A DNA stretch of 20,376 bases from a virus, in IMG/VR virus record IMGVR_UViG_3300031787_001038, positions 1-20,376 of that record; one strand, given 5' to 3'. This document shows, in pieces, positions 1 to 5,419 of this stretch. A program made the translations under genes and the position numbers. Below the pieces are notes generated by a model that saw nothing but the letters and a program-made list of their open reading frames with translations, was not told the origin of the DNA and did not search any database. The stretch's first letter is position 1. The number at the start of each line of letters is the position of its first letter.

Positions 1-252
1 AAATTCATTCTGGTGGGGTACGACATGCAGATCGACAGCGGTCTGCACTGGCACGGCGCGCACGGCAAGAACCTGAACAATCCAACACCAGTCAACGTGG
101 CGCGGTGGCGGCGGGTTTTGGACGGCGTTGCCGGGGAACTGAAGGCGCTCGGAGCCGAGGTCTACAACGCCAGCGCAGTGTCGGCGCTCACCGAATATCC
201 GAAGATCAGCTTTTCAGAGGCCGTGCAGAAGTGCTGCAATACATCAGGTTAG
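1..252 (+). CDS. DUF115/Maf-like glycan-associated protein, C-terminal part (partial at window start)
   Basis: The reading frame is open from base 1 and ends at TAG 250-252, so the window holds only the last 83 residues and the start lies outside. The visible part begins KFILVGYDM, has an HWHGAHG stretch, then a helix with LKALGAEVYNAS and ends PKISFSEAV. The same landmarks in the same order (K-I-V-L-F-G-F-D, WHH, LKG..VEVINAS, PK.S..EAV) occur in the C-terminal half of the next gene, so the two are tandem paralogues. Family knowledge: DUF115-type proteins (Maf flagellin accessory factors, GT42-like sialyltransferase relatives) act on nonulosonic acid or other sugar nucleotides. The exact activity here is unknown. 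It overlaps the next gene by 22 nt. Confidence 0.7.
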   Translation, partial: KFILVGYDMQIDSGLHWHGAHGKNLNNPTPVNVARWRRVLDGVAGELKALGAEVYNASAVSALTEYPKISFSEAVQKCCNTSG

Positions 253-884
253 GGACCGTTGGGCCGAAAGACTGGGGCGATAAGCCAGTTGCAATTGTGG
301 GCGGCGGCCCATCCCTCAAGGGGTTCGATTTCGAAAGACTCAAGGACCGCTTCACCATCGTGGCGGTCAATGCGTCCATGTTCGACATCCCGTTCGCGGA
401 TGCCGGGTTCACCATCGACAACAGGGCCATGAGAGAATGGTGGCCGCGGCTGCTGGGGATTTCCTACCCGCAGTTCTACGCCGTGCCGCACCACATCTTG
501 AGGCTCGCAGGGGGACCGCCGACCCGCCAGATGAATTTCATCCGGCGGCAGCAGGGCGCAGAGTTGACGACGATGCCCTCGCGCATCACTGCCGGCGGCA
601 CGTCTGGCTTCGGCGCACTGCATCTGGCGTTCCTGCGCGGCGCAAAGAAGATCGTGCTGTTCGGGTTCGACTACTCCTCTGGCAACGGCCAGTGGCACCA
701 CAATGAGGGTCACTACACGTTTCAGCAGCAGCAGGATGCTGCTCAGTGGCAGCGGTGGGCAAAGAATTTCGACCGGGCTGCCGTCATCCTCAAGGGCCAC
801 AACGTCGAGGTCATCAACGCCTCGCCGGAATCCGCAATCCAAGCCTTCCCCAAATGCTCAATTGAAGAGGCAGTATCTGCATGA
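231..884 (+). CDS. DUF115/Maf-like putative glycosyltransferase-related protein
   Basis: The protein is about 217 residues. I chose GTG 231 because AGAGG (216-220) lies 10 nt upstream and because the frame upstream of it is a shadow of the preceding gene. The N-terminal motif VAIVGGGPSLKGFD (about residues 20-33) is the nucleotide-binding-like GxGPSL signature shared by DUF115 proteins, Maf factors and GT42 sialyltransferases. It is followed by VAVNAS and FTIDNR, and later by AGGTSGFGALHLAFLRGAKKIVLFGFDY. The family is associated with addition of sugars to surface proteins or lipids, and substrate cannot be read from sequence. It is a tandem paralogue of the preceding gene, and its stop overlaps the next start as ATGA. 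It could instead be a sugar-phosphate nucleotidyl enzyme related to MptE. Family assignment is fairly sure, function is not. Confidence 0.75.
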   Translation: MLQYIRLGTVGPKDWGDKPVAIVGGGPSLKGFDFERLKDRFTIVAVNASMFDIPFADAGFTIDNRAMREWWPRLLGISYPQFYAVPHHILRLAGGPPTRQMNFIRRQQGAELTTMPSRITAGGTSGFGALHLAFLRGAKKIVLFGFDYSSGNGQWHHNEGHYTFQQQQDAAQWQRWAKNFDRAAVILKGHNVEVINASPESAIQAFPKCSIEEAVSA

Positions 885-1678
885 CGATCAGACTGGCCGT
901 AGCCTGTGACCCGAACCACTGCGATCTGGAGAGCCAGAGCGTTCTGGAGTGGAGTGTTCGCAAGAACACGTCGAGCCCGGTGGAGATAACTTGGGTGAAG
1001 CTCAGCCGGGATCCTGACGACTATGGCTACGGGTGGGCCACGGAGAAGTGGACGACCAGCTTTTCGGGCCTGCGCTGGGGGTTGGCCCAGATGTATGGCT
1101 TTGAGGGCCATTACATCTATTGCGACTCCGATCTCATCTTTCTCGGTGATCTGACCGAACTCTGGGAGCAGCCGTTTGAGCCCCGCAAGGTGGTCATGGG
1201 CAAGGGCGGTGGCTCTTGGCGGTATTGTGTCTCCAAGTGGGACGCCGCCGCGGCCTTGGATCACATTCCGCCACTTCCATGGCTCCGCGCCGAGGCGGGC
1301 TCGCATCAGCGCATGTCGGGCTATTTCAAGGAGCGGCCGGAACTCACGCAGGCGTTCGACGGCGACTGGAACTCTCTGGATGGTGAGGGCCACGGCAACC
1401 TCTTGGACGGCTCCCTGAAGGGCCTTCACTACACGTCGATCAACACCCAGCCGCAACTGCGCTACGCCATCCCACGGCTTCAGGCACAGGGGCGCAAGCA
1501 CTGGTTCGACGGGCAGATCAAACCGCATCCGCGGCCGGACGTGGAAGCGCTCTTCGACACGCTCTTGGCCGAGGCGATCGAAAATGGCTACGGGCCGCAG
1601 CGCTACGCCCAAGGCGAGCCCTATGGTGATTTCAAGAAGCAGTCGCTTGTCGGCTACCGCGGCAGGCCGGCCACATGA
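881..1678 (+). CDS. GT-A fold glycosyltransferase (GT8-like), first of two
   Basis: The protein is 265 residues. ATG 881 overlaps the upstream stop (ATGA) and has GAAGAGG (864-870) 10 nt before it. The metal- and nucleotide-sugar-binding DxD motif is DSD at residues 82-84, inside HYIYCDSDLIFLGDLTELW, the usual hydrophobic strand followed by an acidic loop. Near the C-terminus LHYTS (182-186) and KHWFDGQIKPHP resemble the His-containing metal-binding region seen late in GT8-type enzymes. It would transfer a sugar from a nucleotide donor in the cytoplasm; donor and acceptor are unknown. It is translationally coupled to a second DxD glycosyltransferase, and the module leads into the head-tail genes, so a virion protein or host-surface glycan is the likely acceptor (inference). 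Confidence 0.8.
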   Translation: MTIRLAVACDPNHCDLESQSVLEWSVRKNTSSPVEITWVKLSRDPDDYGYGWATEKWTTSFSGLRWGLAQMYGFEGHYIYCDSDLIFLGDLTELWEQPFEPRKVVMGKGGGSWRYCVSKWDAAAALDHIPPLPWLRAEAGSHQRMSGYFKERPELTQAFDGDWNSLDGEGHGNLLDGSLKGLHYTSINTQPQLRYAIPRLQAQGRKHWFDGQIKPHPRPDVEALFDTLLAEAIENGYGPQRYAQGEPYGDFKKQSLVGYRGRPAT

Positions 1679-2322
1679 TCGTCGCCTGTGTGAGGTCTGG
1701 GACGAAGTACGGGACCGAGTACGTCTATCGCCTGCGGGCGATGGTCGAGCGGCACCTCAAGATCCCGCATTGGTTCGTGTGTCTGACCGATTCCCCCGAG
1801 GACATGCCGGACGTGATGACCGTGGACATCAAGCGGTTCGGCCTGCCGGGCTGGTTCGCCAAGATGGCGCTCTTCGACGCCCCTTGGCGGCAGGGCCAGC
1901 GGGTTCTGTATTTCGATCTGGACACCGTGATCTGCGACGATCTCGCGCCTCTGGCCGCACTTGAGGTCGAGTTCGGAGTCTGCGCGAATTTCACCAAGGC
2001 AAAGGGCTACAGGACTCCCTGCAAGTATGGCTCATGCGTGATGACCATCGGGCCCGGCGCTCTGCCCGATGTCTGGCCCCAGTTCATTGATGACCCGGAG
2101 CGCTGGATCGCGGCGGCAGGCGGCTACGGGGACCAGTGGATTATCGAAAAGCTGGTGCCCGGTGCGACCCTGCTTCAAGACGCGCTGCCTGACGGCTTCT
2201 TCCTTGGCTACCGGGATCTCACCAGCCTCAAGCCGCCCGGCTGCTCCTTGGTGATTTTCGCGGGCAGCCACAAGCCGCACAATTGCAACGAACAGTGGAT
2301 TGCTGGCGAATGGACACTCTAG
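1675..2322 (+). CDS. GT-A fold glycosyltransferase, second of two
   Basis: The protein is 215 residues, starting at ATG 1675 in an ATGA overlap with the upstream glycosyltransferase stop. The core is GWFAKMALF followed by RVLYFDLDTVICDDL with the DxD motif (DLD) at residues 81-83. A GDQWIIEKL segment (152-160) resembles the catalytic acidic region of GT-A enzymes, and a C-terminal SHKPHN (198-203) supplies a late His. It is shorter than most GT8 proteins but contains all recognisable core elements. It is not a close copy of its neighbour: similarity is limited to the DxD region. It probably adds a sugar in sequence with the preceding enzyme. Donor and acceptor cannot be inferred. Confidence 0.78.
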   Translation: MIVACVRSGTKYGTEYVYRLRAMVERHLKIPHWFVCLTDSPEDMPDVMTVDIKRFGLPGWFAKMALFDAPWRQGQRVLYFDLDTVICDDLAPLAALEVEFGVCANFTKAKGYRTPCKYGSCVMTIGPGALPDVWPQFIDDPERWIAAAGGYGDQWIIEKLVPGATLLQDALPDGFFLGYRDLTSLKPPGCSLVIFAGSHKPHNCNEQWIAGEWTL

Positions 2323-2954
2323 GGTTTCACTCTGGCTCGGTCTGGGTCGAGTTGTACGGCGACGACCGCATCTGCGAGAAGGTGCGCGCCGGGAACCCGT
2401 TTGAGCCCGAGACCTTGCAGGCGTGGGCCGACTTCTGCCAGCCCGGCACCGTGGCGATCGACGTGGGGGCCTACTCTGGCCTGTTCTCCATCGTCGCCGC
2501 CAAGCGCGGGGCCCGCGCCATCGCCGTAGAGCCCCTGCCGGTCATGCAGAAACGGATTGCTGACAACGCCGCGCTCAACGAAGTCGAGATCGAAGTCATC
2601 GCTGGCGCTGCCTCGGACGCCACGGGTGAGGCGAACATCCGATACAACGACCGCGTCCACCTGACCTCTGGCGCATCACTTCTCTTGAAAAATGGTCTCA
2701 ATCTACGGATAAGGACGTTCAGACTGGATCATTTGGAGATTCAGGGCCCGGTCTCCGTGATGAAGATCGATGTCGAACGGCACGAACTGGCCGTTCTGGA
2801 GGGGGCCAGCGAACTCATCGTTCGGGATCGTCCTCACCTGATCGTAGAATTTCTGGACGCCAAGGCCAAGGAAGCCATCATCAAGATGCTGCCGGGCTAC
2901 ACGGTGCGTGCCGTGACGGATGTCCGCAACATGATCATGTCACCGCGGGAATAG
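2310..2954 (+). CDS. FkbM-family SAM-dependent methyltransferase
   Basis: The protein is 214 residues from ATG 2310, which lies 13 nt inside the upstream gene; a TTG at 2283 in the same frame is less convincing. Motif I, AIDVGAYSGLFSIVAA (about 49-64), binds S-adenosylmethionine, followed by the acidic ribose-binding strand IAVEPLP (71-77) and NAALN. The FkbM signature appears as MKIDVERHELAVLEGA (151-166), and the protein ends with HLIVEF and a C-terminal helical region. The family O-methylates sugars and polyketides, and is common in polysaccharide and glycoprotein clusters. In this context it most likely caps the sugar added by the neighbouring glycosyltransferases (inference). An oddity is Arg in place of the usual Gly in the KIDVEGxE motif. 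Confidence 0.85.
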   Translation: MDTLGFHSGSVWVELYGDDRICEKVRAGNPFEPETLQAWADFCQPGTVAIDVGAYSGLFSIVAAKRGARAIAVEPLPVMQKRIADNAALNEVEIEVIAGAASDATGEANIRYNDRVHLTSGASLLLKNGLNLRIRTFRLDHLEIQGPVSVMKIDVERHELAVLEGASELIVRDRPHLIVEFLDAKAKEAIIKMLPGYTVRAVTDVRNMIMSPRE

Positions 2955-2959
2955 CGAAA

Positions 2960-3331
2960 ATGGCAAAGCGGCCGGCTGGGTTGAACAGTGGCGATCTGCG
3001 CCACCTGATCACCATTGAGGAGCCCTATGTCTCCTCGTCTGGCCGGGCCAATGAGCCCATCGAGTCGTGGCGCAAGTGGCGTGACGCCTATGCCCACGTC
3101 ACGACGGCCCCGGGCCGCGAGTTCTACCAGCAGGGACCAAATTACCCCTCCACGGTGGGCCAGACCCGCTCGGAGCAGATCCACAGGTTCCACTGCCGCC
3201 ATTTCGAAGTGCAGAACGTGACGGCCACCATGCGGATCCGGTTTGAAAACAAGGTCTACGACATCACCGACATCAGGCCTGACCACAGCGGGCAGTCGCT
3301 GACGGTCATCGAAGCGAGGCTGGTGCAGTGA
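2960..3331 (+). CDS. Head-tail adaptor / head closure protein (Phage_H_T_join family)
   Basis: The protein is 123 residues, starting 5 nt after the methyltransferase stop. The pattern is typical of SPP1 gp16-like head-closure proteins: an N-terminal GDLRHLITIEEP strand, a turn with SWRKWRDAYAHV, REFYQQG, RSEQIHRF, then MRIRFENKVYDITDIRPD and a final LTVIEARLV strand. Length fits the family (100-130 residues). It closes the portal channel and provides the docking surface for the tail. There is little SD sequence before ATG 2960 (GCGAAA), so coupling to the upstream gene is likely. This is the first clearly structural gene after the glycan module. Confidence 0.85.
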   Translation: MAKRPAGLNSGDLRHLITIEEPYVSSSGRANEPIESWRKWRDAYAHVTTAPGREFYQQGPNYPSTVGQTRSEQIHRFHCRHFEVQNVTATMRIRFENKVYDITDIRPDHSGQSLTVIEARLVQ

Positions 3332-3777
3332 GGGTCAAGCTCCAAATCAAGGGCGACCGCAGGCTCCGCGCCAACCTCGCGCGCATGAAGCAGTTCAAGA
3401 AGTCGGAGATCAACCCGCTCATGGCAACGGCGCTGGAGCCCTTGCGTGAGACCACGGAGTCCAACGCGCGCGTCCTCCGCAATCCGGGCAACCCGAGAGG
3501 TGGTCACTTGGATCAGGGCGTTGTCGCCGTGCCCGTCCCGACCGTCTCGGCGGCCACCAGAACGACTTGGTGGGTGTCGTTCGCCCGGCGCGCACGCAAG
3601 ATCGCCCACTTGGTCGAATTCGGCACCGCCCCTCACGCCCAGCCGCGGCGTGGCATCATGCACCCGGGCGCTCGGCCGAAGCCGTTCTTCCGCCCGGCAT
3701 TCGACTCTACCAAGGGCGAAATCTTCGGCAGCCTCTCGCAGGGCATCAAGAGGTTGCTTCTGAGCAAGGTGAGGTGA
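3328..3777 (+). CDS. HK97 gp10-like head-tail connector protein
   Basis: The protein is 149 residues starting at GTG 3328, in a GTGA overlap with the preceding stop. The conserved block of the family is clear: KIAHLVEFGTAPHAQP (about 91-106) followed by MHPGARPKPFFRPAFD. The N-terminal half is basic and helical (LKIKGDRRLRANLARMKQF-type pattern). HK97 gp10-family proteins act at the head-tail interface of siphophages, between head closure and tail terminator, and this gene sits exactly there in the order adaptor, gp10-like, DUF3168. Confidence is high for family and moderate for precise role. Confidence 0.85.
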   Translation: MRVKLQIKGDRRLRANLARMKQFKKSEINPLMATALEPLRETTESNARVLRNPGNPRGGHLDQGVVAVPVPTVSAATRTTWWVSFARRARKIAHLVEFGTAPHAQPRRGIMHPGARPKPFFRPAFDSTKGEIFGSLSQGIKRLLLSKVR

Positions 3778-3778
3778 A

Positions 3779-4189
3779 ATGGCCAACTCGCTCGAAATCG
3801 TCGTCTCGCTCTTGCTTGATGATGCCGGTGTCGCCGCTCTGGTGGGCAACAGAATCTTTCCGGTTCTGGCCCCACAGAACGCGGTGATGCCGAACATTGT
3901 CGTGACTCAGATCAGCGACAACGATCCGCCGCATCTTGGTGGTGCCTCTCGGCTTCCCGACTCTCGGTTGTCAATCGTCAGCCGCGGCTCGACGGCCACC
4001 GAAATGATGAACGTGGCAGATGCCGTCAAGGCGGCGCTACGCGATGTGATCCACCAGTCGGTTGGTGGGTCTCCCCCGCTGTCTGACGATGTCACGATCT
4101 GGAAGACGGCCGTGGACATCACCTCTGTCTTCGACAACCCCACGACCTACGAGCAATCGGTCGATTACATGATCCGCTGGCGCGAATAG
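3779..4189 (+). CDS. Tail terminator / tail completion protein (DUF3168 family)
   Basis: The protein is 136 residues, with ATG 3779 one base after the previous stop and AGGTGA just upstream. The N-terminal LLLDDAGVAALVGNRIFPVLAPQNAVMPNIVVTQIS is characteristic of DUF3168 (SPP1 gp17 / lambda gpU-type tail terminators). The C-terminal region carries the usual VFDNPTTYEQSVDYMIRW pattern. It caps the growing tail tube and joins it to the head. It is the last gene before the only sizeable gap (113 nt) in the structural operon. Confidence 0.85.
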   Translation: MANSLEIVVSLLLDDAGVAALVGNRIFPVLAPQNAVMPNIVVTQISDNDPPHLGGASRLPDSRLSIVSRGSTATEMMNVADAVKAALRDVIHQSVGGSPPLSDDVTIWKTAVDITSVFDNPTTYEQSVDYMIRWRE

Positions 4190-4211
4190 CGCCGGCTCCC
4201 AAAACCAGCTT

Positions 4212-4260
4212 CCGCGGAAACGCGGTCCATCCGCCACTGCACCGTCGCTGGCAAACCAGC
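4212..4260 (+). promoter_or_regulatory. Two tetraloop hairpins in the leader of the major tail protein gene
   Basis: The 113-nt gap 4190-4302 contains two perfect short hairpins. The first is CCGCG-GAAA-CGCGG (4212-4225), a GNRA tetraloop. The second is GCTGG-CAAA-CCAGC (4247-4260). A further CCAGC at 4205-4209 could compete for GCTGG 4247-4251. No T-run follows, so they do not look like rho-independent terminators. They may stabilise or mark a processed 5' end of the major tail protein mRNA (inference). A strong Shine-Dalgarno, AGGAG 4291-4295, follows 7 nt before ATG 4303. I see no convincing promoter here. Confidence 0.45.
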
Positions 4261-4302
4261 AGGCCGATAGCGGTCCTGCATTCACACTAGAGGAGTTTAG
4301 AA

Positions 4303-4740
4303 ATGACTGCTTCAACCGGCAAGACCGGCGCTGGCATCACCTTCAAGGTCGGTGACGGTGCTTCCCCGGAGGTGTTCACGGCAATCGCGAACGCCACCAA
4401 CATCAACATCAACGGCCGTACGGTGGACGAGGTGGACTTCACCCATCTCGCCTCGACGGGTGGCTATCGCGAATTCCGCGCTGGCTTCAAGGACGCTGGC
4501 GAAGTGCAGATGACGCTGCATTTCGACCCGTCGAACCTCACCCACCAGAATCTGGAAGACCTCCTGAACTCGGGTGACGTGTTCAACTTCCAGATCGACT
4601 TCACCCCGGCAAGCTGGGCTTACAAGATGACGGGTGCGGGCTTCGTCCGCGGCTCGGACATCACGATCAACGTGGACGACCCGATCTCTGCGGACGTGAC
4701 CATCCGCGTGACTGGTCCCCTCGAAATCGTGGCCGCCTAA
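4303..4740 (+). CDS. Major tail tube protein
   Basis: The protein is 145 residues, with ATG 4303 preceded by the strong SD AGGAG at 7-nt spacing, fitting a highly expressed structural protein. The sequence is beta-rich with the usual tail-tube order: GAGITFKVGDG, ANATNININGRTVDEVDFTHL, GYREFRAGFKDAGEVQMTLHFDP, then a hydrophilic loop and C-terminal ITINVDDPISADVTIRVTGP. This matches the lambda gpV-N / GTA gp9-like tube fold. It polymerises into the tail tube around the tape measure. Position between the tail terminator and the tail assembly chaperone is diagnostic. The stop overlaps the next start (TAATG). Confidence 0.88.
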   Translation: MTASTGKTGAGITFKVGDGASPEVFTAIANATNININGRTVDEVDFTHLASTGGYREFRAGFKDAGEVQMTLHFDPSNLTHQNLEDLLNSGDVFNFQIDFTPASWAYKMTGAGFVRGSDITINVDDPISADVTIRVTGPLEIVAA

Positions 4741-5138
4741 TGGCGGATCGCCTGCGTGCAGAGGTGCCCTTCCCCGCTGCGGGGGAGGGCATCGCCCTCA
4801 AGTTCAGCAACTCGGGTTGTGCTGAGCTTCAGAAGCGGTTCGGTGCGGAGTGGTTCACGGCTGCTCACACGCGCCTGAACACCTTCGATCCCGACTTCAT
4901 CAAGGCCTGCATTGAGATTGGTGCGACCAAGGGCGGCAAGCCCGCCAAGGTCGAGTTCGACGCGATCGACATCCCGATGATGCAGATTGCCGAGACGGTT
5001 CTGGACGCCCTCTACGTCTGCGTCCACGGCATGACTTTCAGCGAGTACCTGATCGAACTCGGTAAGCGAGCGGAGGCGCTTGAAGCCTCCGGAAACCCTA
5101 CGAACGTGTCGAGCCCGGAGAATACCTCGCTCAGTTGA
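4740..5138 (+). CDS. Tail assembly chaperone, upstream (gpG-type; GTA gp10-like)
   Basis: The protein is 132 residues, with ATG 4740 in a TAATG overlap with the tail tube gene. Features include ALKFSNSGCAELQKRFG near the N-terminus and a helical middle with IPMMQIAETVLDALYVCVHG, as in the GTA gp10-like family that precedes tape measures in alphaproteobacterial phages. These proteins coat or fold the tape measure during tail assembly. The zero-frame C-terminus after Pro120 is short and polar (TNVSSPENTSLS). A slippery heptamer at 5093-5099 allows a -1 shift into the downstream frame to give a 226-residue fusion, as in the lambda G/GT arrangement. Confidence 0.78.
   Translation: MADRLRAEVPFPAAGEGIALKFSNSGCAELQKRFGAEWFTAAHTRLNTFDPDFIKACIEIGATKGGKPAKVEFDAIDIPMMQIAETVLDALYVCVHGMTFSEYLIELGKRAEALEASGNPTNVSSPENTSLS
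5093..5099 (+). promoter_or_regulatory. Candidate -1 programmed frameshift site AAACCCT in the tail assembly chaperone genes
   Basis: The zero-frame codons are AAC CCT, preceded by A, giving the canonical X XXY YYZ pattern A-AAC-CCT. After slippage the tRNAs re-pair on AAA and CCC. The -1 frame is open from 5084 (after a TGA at 5081-5083) through to TAA 5417-5419. The product would be residues 1-120 of the upstream chaperone joined to YERVEPGEYLAQLRRR and the downstream protein. This is the position where lambda-like and GTA-like phages conserve such a shift. I did not find a clear downstream pseudoknot by eye. Confidence 0.65.
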
Positions 5139-5419
5139 GGCGACGGGCTTTCAGGCTCGGCATGAAGCCCGCCGAGTTCTGGGACGAGGACTTGACGCCT
5201 TATGAGACCAACCTCTGGATCTTGGAGTCATCCAAGCAGGGGGTGATCATGGCGTGGAATTTCGCGGCCCTGAACCGCGCCGGCAAGACCAACCAGTTCC
5301 CGAAATCTCCACTTAAGCTGATTGGCGAAGACAAGAAGCTCAAGAGAATTTCGGATCAAGAATCCATAGCCAACGTGAAGCGCTTCTTTGAGGCGCAGCA
5401 AAAGCGGAAGAAGAAGTAA
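5135..5419 (+). CDS. Tail assembly chaperone, downstream (TAC; T part of GT fusion)
   Basis: Read alone this would begin at TTG 5135 (TTGA overlap with the upstream stop) and give 94 residues, but the nearest SD-like GGAG (5117-5120) is 14 nt away. Expression as a -1 frameshift fusion from 5099 is therefore more likely. The motif RRRAFRLGMKPAEFWDED, followed by LTPYETNLWI, matches the short TAC family next to tape measures in alphaproteobacterial phages (xxFWxLTPxE pattern). The C-terminus is very basic (QQKRKKK), consistent with contacting the tape measure. Its stop overlaps the tape measure start (TAATG). Confidence 0.75.
   Translation: MRRRAFRLGMKPAEFWDEDLTPYETNLWILESSKQGVIMAWNFAALNRAGKTNQFPKSPLKLIGEDKKLKRISDQESIANVKRFFEAQQKRKKK

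Noticed and set aside
249-842. Long minus-strand frames opposite the DUF115, glycosyltransferase, hub and endolysin genes
   Set aside because: They are shadows of well-supported plus-strand genes in GC-rich DNA. Their products are Arg/Ala/His-rich with no domain pattern.
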